Source: Bacteroidota bacterium (GTDB taxonomy: Bacteria > Bacteroidota > Bacteroidia > B-17B0 > Aurantibacillaceae). From it: DNA of 64,000 nt. Under the pieces are notes generated by a model. It was not told the origin of the DNA. It saw nothing but the letters and a program-made list of their open reading frames with translations, and made no database searches. Shown here one piece after another: positions 1 through 8,803 of this stretch (its first letter is position 1; each line of letters opens with the position of its first letter). Both the position numbers and the translations under genes were made by a program. The stretch covers positions 1 to 64,000 of the forward strand of contig JADJDM010000009.1 of assembly GCA_016702705.1 (NCBI GenBank), read 5' to 3'.

Positions 1-2116
1 TACTGCCTTTCTTTATCAATAAAGCTGCATAACACAAGGGATGTAAAGTATCTATTTCGCTTTTGTATTGTACGAATTCTATAGCCGCTTCATTTATCTT
101 AAGTCCTTTTTGTACTTGCTGCCAATTAAGATTTTTTACTTTGTTAAAATCATCGAAGATTTTTGATTTTTTTATCAGTCCTTTTTCCAAGAGGTTCGCA
201 AATTCTTCAGCTTCTTTTGTATCCTTTCGTGCCGCATAAAGCTTTGAAATTTTTTTCTTTGTATTAAGCCAGGTATTGTATTCCCCAATAAGAGTGCTAT
301 CTCCACTAGACATAATAACCTGCCTCATAGCAGTGGAGGATTTTAAAGACAGTCCTTTATTAGCAAGAGCCAGATTATAAGCACTGTCAGAGAGATAGGG
401 GAATTGCTTACTGTATCCTAAAGTAAACTCATAATACCTTTCTAAGTCTTCTTCAATTGTAGAAAAATACAATTCTTTTTCGCGCTCTGAAAGTGTAAAA
501 TAATTAACGCTCATTTCTTTAATCGTTGTGTTTTTAAGTAGGGACAGATAGAAAGCAGCAGAATCCAATTGTTTAGTTTGAATATGAGCGTTAATCAATG
601 AACGAGATGCAGGCCGAATTTCACTTGCAATCGCCATCTCTAAAGAAATATCCAAGGCTTTTCGAGCACTTTCTTTTGCCTTTTCCGCATAACCTTTCTT
701 TAGATAAATATCTGCGATGTTATTAAAAGATGCAGCAAGCCCGCTTTTATCTCCTATTTCTTCTTTTATTTTTTTTGATTGATTATGGAGTTCCATAGCT
801 TTTTCATAGTCCAATAAGTTCATATAAACTGCTCCAATGTTATTATAAGAATCTGCTATTCCATTTCTGTCCCCAACTTCTTCTTTTATTTGTAATGATT
901 TATGGTGAAACTCAAGGGATTTTTTATAGTCCTTAAGATGATTATATATCAAAGCCATATTATTATAGGTAGCAGATGCTCCAGGCTTATCTCCAATTTT
1001 CTCATAGATATTAATTGATTTGAGATAGAAATCTAGAGCCCTTTCATAATCGCCTCTGTAATTAAGAACTAGTCCAATCCCATTATAGGAAGATGCTAAT
1101 GCAGCTTGAGCACCAATTTGCTCGGAAATGGCAGCAGATTTATAGAAAGATTCTAGGGCTTTTTCAAAATCACCTTTATACATGTGGATAATTGCTATAT
1201 TATGAATTGAACCCGCAAGGGCGTCTTTCTTCTCCAGTTTTTCTAATGTTTTTAGTGATTGGTTGTAATAATTCAATGCCTGGTCATAATCACCTGTTTC
1301 ACTATATACGTTGCCAATATTACCGAGAGATTTCGCAATGCCATTTTTATCTCCAATCTCTTCACGCATTTTCAATGCTTTAGTAAATTGAACCAGTGCA
1401 TTATCATATTCAGAAGTTTCTATGAGAAAATTACCCATGTTATTGTAAGAGTCTGCAATCCCTTTTTTATTCCCTAGCCCCTCATAAATTTTTAGCGCTT
1501 TACTGTAGTATTCCAGAACTAACTTATTCTCCCCTTTTTTGTTAAGGATATTTCCAATCTTTCCATAAGACGAAGCAATACTTGTTTTGTCTCCCAGCTC
1601 TTCTTGAATTGTTAAGGCTTTTATATAATTTTCCAAAGCCTTGTCATACTCGTTTTTATTGTCATAAATTATTCCCATGTTAACGAAACACTTTGATGCG
1701 CCCTTTTTATCATCGAGCTTTTCTTTTATCATTGCAGCTTTTGCATAATTCTCTAAAGCAAGATCATAATCGCCTTTTGTATGGAAGGCAATACCAAGTG
1801 TATTATGGGCGTTTGCTAAGGCCTTCGCTCGGGTAGTTTCAGAGATTTTTGGTTGTTTAGCAAGTAGAATTGCTTCATTTGCATATTTTATCGCTGTTTC
1901 GCAATCTGCTGTTCGAGATTGCCAGCTAATCTGATTAAATATTTTTATTTTGGAACTATCTTCCTTTGTTTTCTTAAGTTGCAATAGCAAAGAATCAATA
2001 ATAGGGGTTTGAGCAAAAGAAAACGTACACATCAACCAAAACAGCAACAAAGAATAGTATTTAGAAATAAGAAAAAACACTGGTCTCTCAGAATATTTCA
2101 ATGATTGTGTGCTCAT
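1..2116 (-). CDS. Secreted TPR-repeat protein with CHAT protease-like domain, 3'-truncated by window edge
   Basis: The minus strand is open from an ATG at 2114-2116 to the window edge, about 705 codons. The N-terminus has a signal peptide (hydrophobic stretch LLLFWLMCTFSFAQ, cleavage after FAQ). Then come about ten or more tetratricopeptide units spaced close to 120 bp (40 residues), recognisable by phrases such as GDYDLALENYAKA and NEYDKALENYIKA. Near the edge the reading is LKINEAAIEFVQYK followed by YAALLIKKG, which is the entry strand of a CHAT (caspase HetF associated with TPRs) domain; the catalytic His and Cys would lie outside the window. CHAT proteins are caspase-like peptidases, usually of unknown substrate. 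Secretion is inferred from the signal peptide. No adjacent partner gene is visible on this side. Confidence 0.82.
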   Translation of the reverse strand, partial: MSTQSLKYSERPVFFLISKYYSLLLFWLMCTFSFAQTPIIDSLLLQLKKTKEDSSKIKIFNQISWQSRTADCETAIKYANEAILLAKQPKISETTRAKALANAHNTLGIAFHTKGDYDLALENYAKAAMIKEKLDDKKGASKCFVNMGIIYDNKNEYDKALENYIKALTIQEELGDKTSIASSYGKIGNILNKKGENKLVLEYYSKALKIYEGLGNKKGIADSYNNMGNFLIETSEYDNALVQFTKALKMREEIGDKNGIAKSLGNIGNVYSETGDYDQALNYYNQSLKTLEKLEKKDALAGSIHNIAIIHMYKGDFEKALESFYKSAAISEQIGAQAALASSYNGIGLVLNYRGDYERALDFYLKSINIYEKIGDKPGASATYNNMALIYNHLKDYKKSLEFHHKSLQIKEEVGDRNGIADSYNNIGAVYMNLLDYEKAMELHNQSKKIKEEIGDKSGLAASFNNIADIYLKKGYAEKAKESARKALDISLEMAIASEIRPASRSLINAHIQTKQLDSAAFYLSLLKNTTIKEMSVNYFTLSEREKELYFSTIEEDLERYYEFTLGYSKQFPYLSDSAYNLALANKGLSLKSSTAMRQVIMSSGDSTLIGEYNTWLNTKKKISKLYAARKDTKEAEEFANLLEKGLIKKSKIFDDFNKVKNLNWQQVQKGLKINEAAIEFVQYKSEIDTLHPLCYAALLIKKGS

Positions 2117-2171
2117 CTGTTTGCTTTGGGTAAAATGAAAAATTTGTTTATTGAACAATAATAATGAAAAA

Positions 2172-2191
2172 GGCGGAATTAAAGTTCCGCC
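2172..2191 (-). terminator. Rho-independent terminator of the gcvH-peroxiredoxin pair
   Basis: Perfect 7-bp stem GGCGGAA / TTCCGCC with a 6-nt loop; read on the minus strand it is followed by TTTTTC. It lies 43 bp after the peroxiredoxin stop. Confidence 0.75.
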
Positions 2192-2234
2192 CTAATCATT
2201 CTATTTTAATGAAAATCAATAATTATTCAAATAA

Positions 2235-2864
2235 TTAATGCTTCGCTAAATATTCAGCTACTCCTTTATGATCTGCTTTCATACCTTCGCTACCTTTTAC
2301 CCAATTTGCAGGGCAAACCTCACCGTTTTCTTCATTAAACTGTAAAGCATCTACCATACGAATTGCTTCGTCAACGTTTCTTCCTAATGGAAGGTCGTTA
2401 ATTAATTGGTGACGGATATTACCTTTTAAATCGATTAAATATAATGCACGGAAAGCAATCATAGGGCCATCAGCCATTAAGTGACCATCTTCGCTTACAT
2501 CATAATCACCAAACATACAATCGTAATTGCTTGTAATTGTTTTTGTAGTATCAGCAACAATTGGGTAAGTAATTCCTTTAATTCCACCATGAGCTTTTTC
2601 TACTTGTAACCAACCCCAGTGACTTTGCTCTGTATCTGTAGAACATGCTACAACAGCAACATTGCGTTTTTCAAACTCAGCTAATTTCTCTTGAAACGCG
2701 TGTAACTCAGTTGGACATACGAATGTGAAATCTTTTGGGTAAAAGAAAAACAAAACATATTTTTTCCCAACGTATTGGTCTAATGAAAAACCTTCAACGA
2801 TTTCTCCTCCGTTAATAACAGCACTTGCCTTAAATGAAGGCGCTTTTTTTCCTACTAATGACAT
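2235..2864 (-). CDS. Typical 2-Cys peroxiredoxin (AhpC/Prx1 type)
   Basis: 209 residues, the usual length for a typical 2-Cys peroxiredoxin. It reduces hydrogen peroxide and alkyl hydroperoxides in the cytoplasm, using thioredoxin or AhpF as electron donor. The peroxidatic cysteine is Cys50 in DFTFVCPTEL; the resolving cysteine is about Cys184 in GEVCPANW, followed by a C-terminal tail ending AEYLAKH. The substrate-site TELHAF and the STDTEQSHWGW segment are intact. It lies 34 bp downstream of gcvH in the same direction and ends at a terminator, so the two are likely cotranscribed. No AhpF is nearby, so the reductant cannot be told from context. Confidence 0.93.
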   Translation of the reverse strand: MSLVGKKAPSFKASAVINGGEIVEGFSLDQYVGKKYVLFFFYPKDFTFVCPTELHAFQEKLAEFEKRNVAVVACSTDTEQSHWGWLQVEKAHGGIKGITYPIVADTTKTITSNYDCMFGDYDVSEDGHLMADGPMIAFRALYLIDLKGNIRHQLINDLPLGRNVDEAIRMVDALQFNEENGEVCPANWVKGSEGMKADHKGVAEYLAKH

Positions 2865-2898
2865 TTTCTTAATTTTTAATTAATAATTAATAATTTAC

Positions 2899-3279
2899 TT
2901 AAGCTCCAATTAATGCTTTGTAATCAGCTGCAGATAATAATGCATCAATATCTCCTGCGTTATCAACTGTACAACGAATCATCCATCCGTCTCCGTAAGG
3001 ATCAGAGTTTACTAACTCAGGATTAGCATCAATTTTTGCATTTACTTCTAATACTTTTCCTGTTACTGGCATAAAAAGGTCAGAAACTGTTTTTACTGCT
3101 TCAACAGAACCGAAGATAGCTTCTTTCTCAACTGTTTCGTTTAATGTTGTAACATCAACGTAAACGATGTCGCCTAATTCTTTTTGTGCAAATTCAGTAA
3201 TTCCAATTACTGCTTCGTTACCTTCTACACGAACCCACTCGTGATCTTTGGTGTATTTTAAATTTTCAGGAAAATTCAT
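2899..3279 (-). CDS. gcvH: Glycine cleavage system H protein
   Basis: 126 residues from the ATG at 3277-3279. An upstream in-frame start at 3339 would add 20 hydrophobic residues foreign to the family, and the family begins with FPENLKYTKDHEW-like text, so the shorter start is chosen. GcvH carries the lipoyl arm that shuttles aminomethyl groups between the P, T and L proteins. The lipoylation site is Lys63 in GSVEAVKTVSDL. The C-terminal YGDGWMI motif is also present. None of the other gcv genes is in the window. A TATATTTG promoter element lies 26 bp upstream. Confidence 0.96.
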   Translation of the reverse strand: MNFPENLKYTKDHEWVRVEGNEAVIGITEFAQKELGDIVYVDVTTLNETVEKEAIFGSVEAVKTVSDLFMPVTGKVLEVNAKIDANPELVNSDPYGDGWMIRCTVDNAGDIDALLSAADYKALIGA

Positions 3280-3305
3280 AGTGTTTTGATTTTTAAAAAT
3301 GATGG

Positions 3306-3313
3306 CAAATATA
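3306..3313 (-). promoter_or_regulatory. Bacteroidota -7 element for gcvH
   Basis: TATATTTG on the minus strand, an exact match to TAnnTTTG, 26 bp before the chosen gcvH start. No convincing -33 TTTG is seen. Confidence 0.55.
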
Positions 3314-3406
3314 CGGAAAATAAGAAAATATTGCGCCATTTACTTAATTTACACTTAACTGTTTACAACTACCTGTAATTATTGCTCTATGGATGCGTTA
3401 TAGAGG

Positions 3407-3414
3407 TAATTTTG
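3407..3414 (+). promoter_or_regulatory. Bacteroidota -7 element abutting the MORN gene start
   Basis: TAATTTTG, exact TAnnTTTG, with an ATTG 22 bp upstream as a -33 candidate. Only 4 bp separate it from the ATG at 3419, so the transcript would be leaderless or nearly so. Confidence 0.55.
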
Positions 3415-3418
3415 CCCT

Positions 3419-5194
3419 ATGACACGTACATTTTATCTATTTCTAGTTTTTATAGCTTTTCAGATTATAGTTATTGCCCAGCCTAAGTTTGAGTACTACG
3501 ACGAGGATCAAAAACAAATTAAATCTGAAGAGCATTTTTTAAAGGGAAATCCTCACGGTAAAGCTATTACCTATTTTAAAAACGGAAAGGTTTCTAAACT
3601 TGGGTGGAACAAATACGGAAAGCAAGATAGCGTTTGGAAATATTATTACGAGGACGGAACCCTAAAAGCCGAAGAACATTTTTCTCGCGGAATGAAAACA
3701 GGCCGCAATACTTATTTCTATAAAACAGGCAAGCCTGCGCAACAAACCGTTTTTGATCAAGATCGCCCAGATAGCACATGGACAGCGTGGTATGAAAATG
3801 GGCAAATGAAAAGTCAAGAAGTATTTGTGAAAGGAAAACGTGATGGGGTTTGGAAATATTATTATGATAATGGAAAATTAGAAAACGAAGGAACGTTTAA
3901 AAATAATGCGCAAGAAGGTCCCTTTGTAGCATATCATAAAACGGGGCAAATAGCTGAAAAGGGAAATTACTGCGATAGCAAAAGATGCGCTAAATGGAAT
4001 GAATATTATGAAGACGGAAAACCAAAAGCGGAGAAGGAATACCTGTCTACCGGACAGGCAGGTAAAGATTCAACCACTACATTACTTTGGAATATCTGGA
4101 ATGAAAAAGGAAATCAAATTATTAAGGACGGGGCAGGAAAACTAACTATTACATACAACAGCGGCTCGGTTAAAGCCTATGGAAATTACGAAGGTGGGAT
4201 GCAAAACGGCGACTGGTTTTTCTTTCACCCAAATGGGAATTTAGATTATCAAGCAATGTATGTAAACAATAAATTGGATGGTTTATACATTAGTTATTTT
4301 GATGATAAGAAAGAGAAAAGTAAAGGAAATTATAGGGCAAATAAAAAAGCTGGGCACTGGCTTTTTTACACTAAAGAAGGCAAGTTAGATATGGAAGGAG
4401 ACTTTGAAGCAGGCCTGCGCAACGGTAATTGGAAATATTATTTTGATAATGGAAAAATAGATAGCGAAGGAAGTTATCTTAACGATAAAGAAAGTGGCAC
4501 TTGGTTTTTTTGGTATAAAACAGGAGAAAAACTTCGTCAAGGAAATTATTCAGAGGGAATAAAAGTTGGCTTATGGACAACTTGGTTTGAGAACGGAAAA
4601 AAATTACAAGAAGGAAATTATCTTGCAGGAAAAGAAACAGGTGAGTGGAGCGCTTGGTTTAATAACGGGCAACTAAAAGATAAAGGAAATTTTAAAGAAG
4701 GCATTATGCATGGTGCTTGGCAAGGCTGGTATAGCAATGGAAAAGATAATTACAAAGGAAATTACATTGATGGAAAACGCCATGGCAAATGGGAATACTG
4801 GTTCGAAAAAACAGGTAAGCCACGTGAAGTTTCTACTTACATGTTAGGTATTAAACATGGTAAGTGGATACAGTGGACAGAACCAGGTTTTGTTGATACA
4901 GAAGGAAAATACAGGAGAGGTAAACAACATGGAGAGTGGAAATATTATTACGAAACAGGTGGAATATTAAAAACACAACATTTTGAAAAGGGAGATTTAT
5001 CAGGTAAGTCTGTCACCTATAATCAAAACAATACTTTACAAAGCATTACAAATTATAAAGTAATTAAACGCGATAAAGTAAAAGGCCAAAGCCACGTAAA
5101 ATCAGGAAGTGTACCACACGGCACTTGGATTTTTTATGATAAAAATGGCGTAGAGACTTCTAGGATTAAGTATAAGGATGGAGTGAAACAGTAA
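3419..5194 (+). CDS. Secreted MORN-repeat protein
   Basis: 591 residues. The N-terminus (TFYLFLVFIAFQIIVIAQ) is a signal peptide. The rest is about twenty tandem MORN-type units with the pattern E-G-x-F/Y-x-x-G-K-x-x-G-x-W-x-x-W/Y-Y-x-N-G-x-L-K, for example GNYLAGKETGEWSAWFNNG. Such repeats are common in Bacteroidota secreted proteins and are often labelled YwqK-like antitoxins from homology alone; nothing here supports a toxin-antitoxin role. Binding partner and function are unknown. Between repeat units the segment EYLSTGQAGK is encoded by a palindromic DNA insert (4041-4063). The stop is followed by repeat-rich intergenic DNA. Confidence 0.88.
   Translation: MTRTFYLFLVFIAFQIIVIAQPKFEYYDEDQKQIKSEEHFLKGNPHGKAITYFKNGKVSKLGWNKYGKQDSVWKYYYEDGTLKAEEHFSRGMKTGRNTYFYKTGKPAQQTVFDQDRPDSTWTAWYENGQMKSQEVFVKGKRDGVWKYYYDNGKLENEGTFKNNAQEGPFVAYHKTGQIAEKGNYCDSKRCAKWNEYYEDGKPKAEKEYLSTGQAGKDSTTTLLWNIWNEKGNQIIKDGAGKLTITYNSGSVKAYGNYEGGMQNGDWFFFHPNGNLDYQAMYVNNKLDGLYISYFDDKKEKSKGNYRANKKAGHWLFYTKEGKLDMEGDFEAGLRNGNWKYYFDNGKIDSEGSYLNDKESGTWFFWYKTGEKLRQGNYSEGIKVGLWTTWFENGKKLQEGNYLAGKETGEWSAWFNNGQLKDKGNFKEGIMHGAWQGWYSNGKDNYKGNYIDGKRHGKWEYWFEKTGKPREVSTYMLGIKHGKWIQWTEPGFVDTEGKYRRGKQHGEWKYYYETGGILKTQHFEKGDLSGKSVTYNQNNTLQSITNYKVIKRDKVKGQSHVKSGSVPHGTWIFYDKNGVETSRIKYKDGVKQ
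4041..4063. repeat. Small palindromic element inside a coding sequence
   Basis: ACCTGTC-TACCG-GACAGG followed by CAGGT: a 6-bp CCTGTC/GACAGG stem with a 5-nt loop and a direct CAGG extension. It is in frame inside the MORN gene and encodes residues that interrupt the repeat pattern. Its base composition is richer in GC than its surroundings. Confidence 0.5.
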
Positions 5195-5351
5195 CTGGTT
5201 TCTGGTTAGAAGGTTTCTAGTTTTGTAACCTTCAAAGTCTTAATCCCTAATTTCTGAAATTTAGAATCCATTAAAAATTCTAAATTCCTGCATACCGAAT
5301 CCTTTAAATCTAATCCCGATAGCTATCAGGACTAAAATCAACAATCTAAAA
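5195..5351. repeat. Repeat-rich intergenic DNA between convergent genes
   Basis: No gene is seen. It begins with CTGGTTTCTGGTT (5195-5207), whose exact reverse complement occurs at 30679-30691. Further on is an imperfect palindrome at 5314-5331 with the perfect core GATAGCTATC. The remainder is A/T-rich with recurring AATCTAAA and AAATTCTAAA words. The convergent genes on both sides suggest it also acts as a termination region, but no clear terminator is present. Confidence 0.45.
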
Positions 5352-6830
5352 TTAGAATCTAAATCTCATAAACCCAGTACTCAACGAAAGTGTTGGTCCA
5401 CCTTGAGTAAAGAAAGTAACAGCATCACGTGAAGCAATACCGCACTCATAAGTTCCTTCTTTTGCAATAAAGATAATTCCTAATGGTACTGAGAAATCGT
5501 AATTTCCACCTGTTATAAATCCTGCTTGTAGTTTTAACCATTTCACTGGATATACATCTCCGCCAAAACCAATTAAGGGTTTGTTTAATTTGCCTGGTAC
5601 ATCCGACATTGGGAAAATACAGTCAACACCAATTTCAGCAACTTTACCAATTACTAAACTTGCTCCGGTTCTAAAAACACCTGGTAGTTTAACTACTCTT
5701 TCTTGTTCACCTTCCATTTTTAGTAAACCGTTTTTGCCAAAAATATCTTTTAATTGTCCAAACACATTGTAGTTTTGTAAACCTAAATTAGTAGTGCTAT
5801 ACATAAAAGTATCTTTCACACTATATAAGTTACCTTTCCATTTAATCGAACCTGCGTTGATATATGAAGCGCCAATTTTAAGTTTGTTTTTAATCATAAT
5901 GTTTAATCCGAAATCCATACCAAACCCTGTTCCTACTGGTTTTGGCAAAGCACCCGATTGACGAATTTCATTTGCTTTTTTTACAGCTGTTCCATAATCA
6001 ATATCAAATGCAGGTGTTAACGAACTATATCCTGTAAGTTGTTCATTTTCTGATTTTACATTAACTAAAGCAAGTCCTTGAAAATATTTTAAACCAATAC
6101 CACCATACATGGCAAAAATACTATCACCAAATATTTTCTTTCCATAAGACAAGTTGTATTCACGTGTCCAAGTAAATGTCATTTCAGAGCCATTTAAAAT
6201 TTTCGACATTAATTTAGGTGCGTTCGTGTAACCATTCACAACCATCTTAACGCTATCAGGACTCATGTTCTGATAATTTGCAATTTGAGAAGTAACACCC
6301 AAAGAGTTTACAATAGTAAGAGAATCAAATACGGATGACGTTTTTCCTAAGAAAAGTAAGTCAGCTGCAGTACTACCTAATTTAACGTATGCCGAATAAC
6401 TATCATTAATTCTAAAACCAAATCCACCGGCACGTTTAGTAATAAATGCAGCTCCAAATGAACCTAAGTTTGCATTGAAAGTTATTCCAGTTTCAGTAAA
6501 TTTTCTGGCTGCATCTCTTTTTTCTTGTTGTGTAAATACACTTCCCCCACCATTTGCCATGTCAAAAATAGCACCTCTTAACTCATTTTTTGTAAGTGCT
6601 TCCGAGTACAATGAGCTTGTTAACTCCATGTAACCCATTGCAAATTTTTTCTTGGTATATCTGTAGTCCCAACCTAAGTTTGCAGGGTTAATTCCTGTTG
6701 CTTGGTAATCGGTTGCAAAGGTAGTCGCACCACCATGTCCAGTGTTGCAAAATGAACTAAGCTCATATTGAGCAAATGAAACAGCGCTTGTTCCCATGAA
6801 AAGCGCAGTTAAAAGAGAGATTTTTTTCAT
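5352..6830 (-). CDS. Outer-membrane beta-barrel protein (DUF5723-like)
   Basis: 492 residues with a signal peptide (KKISLLTALFMGTSAVSFAQ). The sequence alternates short amphipathic strands and turns and ends in an aromatic strand with a C-terminal Phe (LSLSTGFMRFRF), as in outer-membrane barrels. The N-terminal stretch about asparagine-proline-alanine-asparagine (GINPANLG) is typical of the DUF5723/PorV-like barrel group in Bacteroidota. The function is not known. A CGGGGCA heptamer lies just upstream (6847-6853). Confidence 0.7.
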   Translation of the reverse strand: MKKISLLTALFMGTSAVSFAQYELSSFCNTGHGGATTFATDYQATGINPANLGWDYRYTKKKFAMGYMELTSSLYSEALTKNELRGAIFDMANGGGSVFTQQEKRDAARKFTETGITFNANLGSFGAAFITKRAGGFGFRINDSYSAYVKLGSTAADLLFLGKTSSVFDSLTIVNSLGVTSQIANYQNMSPDSVKMVVNGYTNAPKLMSKILNGSEMTFTWTREYNLSYGKKIFGDSIFAMYGGIGLKYFQGLALVNVKSENEQLTGYSSLTPAFDIDYGTAVKKANEIRQSGALPKPVGTGFGMDFGLNIMIKNKLKIGASYINAGSIKWKGNLYSVKDTFMYSTTNLGLQNYNVFGQLKDIFGKNGLLKMEGEQERVVKLPGVFRTGASLVIGKVAEIGVDCIFPMSDVPGKLNKPLIGFGGDVYPVKWLKLQAGFITGGNYDFSVPLGIIFIAKEGTYECGIASRDAVTFFTQGGPTLSLSTGFMRFRF

Positions 6831-6972
6831 AATGAAATCTTTTTACTGCCCCGTTTAAATGATCAAAACAATCATTTCACCTAAAAACAGTTAAATTAAC
6901 GAAGTAAATATAATTAATTATTTTTACTATCAATTAAACCTCGAGGGTTTTTGAGCGTCGAACCTATAAATT

Positions 6973-7521
6973 ATGGAACATTACAGCGATGAGGAATTAT
7001 TAAAGCAGTTCAGTCTTGAGCAATCGAGGAATTATGCTTATTCGCTAATTGTAAGGAAGTATCAGCAAAAATTATACTGGCACATTCGTAAAATTGTAAT
7101 CGACCATGATGATACGGATGATGTTTTGCAAAATACTTTTATTAAAGCATGGAAGGGTTTATTGGGGTTTAAACAGGAGTCACAATTGTATACTTGGCTT
7201 TATCGTATTGCAACAAACGAATCACTTAATTTTTTAAGATCAAAGAAAAGAGCAAATACAACTTCCATTCACGCAATTGAAGAGCAGTTGAGTAAATCAT
7301 TGGAAAGTGATAATTATTTTAAGGGTGATGAGATACAAATGAAGTTGCAAAAAGCAATTTTAACCTTACCCGAAAAACAACGCATTGTTTTTAATATGCG
7401 TTATTACGATGAAACACCTTACGAGCAAATGTCGGAGATTTTAGAAACCTCCGTTGGCGCCTTAAAAGCATCGTATCACATCGCTGCAAAAAAGGTAGAA
7501 GAACATTTATTAAGCAATTAA
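6973..7521 (+). CDS. ECF-type RNA polymerase sigma factor
   Basis: 182 residues, normal for group 4 sigma factors. Region 2 (about residues 20-90) has the core-binding and -10 melting segment IDHDDTDDVLQNTFIKAW and LYTWLYRIATNESLNFLR. Region 4 (about 125-175) has the helix-turn-helix LPEKQRIVFNMRYYDETPYEQMSEIL. It is the first gene of a three-gene cluster with a membrane-anchored protein and a small periplasmic protein, an arrangement typical of sigma/anti-sigma/stress-sensor units. A small palindrome, CCTCGAGG (6939-6946), lies 26 bp before the start and might be part of its own promoter region; this is weak. Confidence 0.92.
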   Translation: MEHYSDEELLKQFSLEQSRNYAYSLIVRKYQQKLYWHIRKIVIDHDDTDDVLQNTFIKAWKGLLGFKQESQLYTWLYRIATNESLNFLRSKKRANTTSIHAIEEQLSKSLESDNYFKGDEIQMKLQKAILTLPEKQRIVFNMRYYDETPYEQMSEILETSVGALKASYHIAAKKVEEHLLSN

Positions 7522-7553
7522 ACTTTATAGAAATTAACGAGTCAAACCAACAA

Positions 7554-8120
7554 ATGAAGGAAGAACAACATAATTTAGGAGATAAAAAAAATAGCGGATT
7601 CGGCATGCCCGATGGTTATTTTGAGTCTTTTGATGCTCGTTTGATGAAAAAAATAGAGATGCAAGAAGAGTTATCCGAATTCCCAACGCTTTCATCAATA
7701 AAAAAAGAAAACCCATTTTTTGTTAATGCATCTTATTTTGAGGTTTTGCCTTCTGTAATTGCGGATAAAATTCACGCACAAAAATCAGGTTTAAATTGGC
7801 TAGATAAATTAAAGAGTGTTTTGTTTCGACCTGCATTTGCCTTTTCGTTTGGAATCGCTTTAATTGTAACACTTGTTTTTGTTTACAAATCACAAAGTAT
7901 AGTTGCGGATGAGGTGTGTAATGATTTAGCATGTTTAAGTAAAGAAGAAATTTTGAATAGCAAAGATTTTGGAGCTTTAACAGTAGAAGAATTGATGAAT
8001 GAGTTACCTGAGAATAATTCCGTTTCAGATGCTGATACAGTTATTGATAATGAACTAATAAATGATTTAATAGAAAATCCGGAACTAATAAGCGGAGAAG
8101 TAGAAAATTTAGAATTGTAA
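7554..8120 (+). CDS. Single-pass membrane protein, probable anti-sigma factor
   Basis: 188 residues, 32 bp after the ECF sigma gene. The cytoplasmic N-terminus contains GFGMPDGYFESFDARLMKKI and NPFFVNASYFEVLP, two copies of the 'P-x-x-Y-F' element seen in Bacteroidota proteins paired with ECF sigma factors. One transmembrane helix (about residues 83-105, PAFAFSFGIALIVTLVFVY) is followed by an acidic periplasmic tail (VEELMNELPENNS, NDLIENPELI). No RseA or FecR domain is recognisable, so the anti-sigma role rests on context and topology. Confidence 0.65.
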   Translation: MKEEQHNLGDKKNSGFGMPDGYFESFDARLMKKIEMQEELSEFPTLSSIKKENPFFVNASYFEVLPSVIADKIHAQKSGLNWLDKLKSVLFRPAFAFSFGIALIVTLVFVYKSQSIVADEVCNDLACLSKEEILNSKDFGALTVEELMNELPENNSVSDADTVIDNELINDLIENPELISGEVENLEL

Positions 8121-8139
8121 AATATAAAAATAGAAAGCC

Positions 8140-8595
8140 ATGAAAAAGATAATGATGAGTTTGATAGTGATTCTTGCGATGCAAATAAGTGCGTTTGCAC
8201 AACCAGAACCTAATTCGAAAAGAGAGCAACGTAAAGAAAAAATTGAATCGCTACGTGTTGCATATATTACGAAAGAGTTAGCACTTACACCAGAGGAGGC
8301 ACAAGTGTTTTGGCCAGTTTACAACGAGTATCAGGCCAAGGCTGATGCTTCTCGTAAAGAGTTTAAACAAAAATACAATAAGCAAACCGATTATAATTTT
8401 GCGACAGATAAAGAAGCAGAAGATTTTATTAATGCAGATATCAAGCACAAATCGGAAGAGATTGAGTTGATGAAGACGTATTACGAAAAACTAAAAAAAG
8501 TAATTTCTGTAAAGAAAGTAGCAAAGCTTCGTAAGGCAGAAGAAAGCTTTAGACAAGAATTATTGAAACAAGTGAAAAGAAAAATGGGAGAGTAA
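8140..8595 (+). CDS. Small periplasmic Spy/CpxP-like protein
   Basis: 151 residues with a signal peptide (MSLIVILAMQISAFAQ). The mature part is highly charged and helical; LALTPEEAQVFWPVYNEYQAKAD resembles the LTxxQ region of Spy/CpxP-like periplasmic chaperones and metal sensors. It is the third gene after the ECF sigma and its membrane partner, 19 bp after the latter, which fits an envelope-stress output or sensor. Confidence 0.7.
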   Translation: MKKIMMSLIVILAMQISAFAQPEPNSKREQRKEKIESLRVAYITKELALTPEEAQVFWPVYNEYQAKADASRKEFKQKYNKQTDYNFATDKEAEDFINADIKHKSEEIELMKTYYEKLKKVISVKKVAKLRKAEESFRQELLKQVKRKMGE

Positions 8596-8791
8596 CGAAA
8601 TGTTGAATTGGAGAGATATTGAATTGTTGAGGTAAAGAGGTGTTGAATTGGATAGTTGTTAGGTTTAGAATTATTGAGGTGAAAATTTGAGTTAGGAATT
8701 AGTTAATGGTGAAGATTTATTTAGTAAATATTTATCAAAAAAGTATCGAATTCTGTTGAAAACTTGATTTAGCAAGCTCTTGAGCAAAATG
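8596..8791. repeat. Intergenic DNA with degenerate TTGAATTG repeats
   Basis: About 195 bp before tex. The first 100 bp contain recurring words TGTTGAATTGG, ATTGAATTGTTGAGG, GTTGAATTGG and ATTATTGAGG on the plus strand, a degenerate direct repeat. No ORF or RNA is recognised; no clear terminator follows the previous gene. Confidence 0.4.
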
Positions 8792-8799
8792 TATATTTG
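8792..8799 (+). promoter_or_regulatory. Bacteroidota -7 element for tex
   Basis: TATATTTG, exact TAnnTTTG, 4 bp before the ATG at 8804. This spacing argues for the ATG at 8804 rather than the in-frame TTG at 8780, and for a nearly leaderless mRNA. Confidence 0.55.
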
Positions 8800-8803
8800 C
8801 TTT

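Noticed and set aside
1192..1477. Plus-strand open frames inside the TPR-CHAT gene
   Set aside because: They are antisense to a long conserved TPR reading frame and have no family features.
3419..5194. MORN protein as a toxin-antitoxin component (YwqK-like)
   Set aside because: It has a signal peptide, no partner toxin next to it, and the name comes only from repeat similarity.
7391..8229. Minus-strand open frames over the sigma-factor cluster
   Set aside because: They are antisense to clearly conserved genes and show low-complexity translations.
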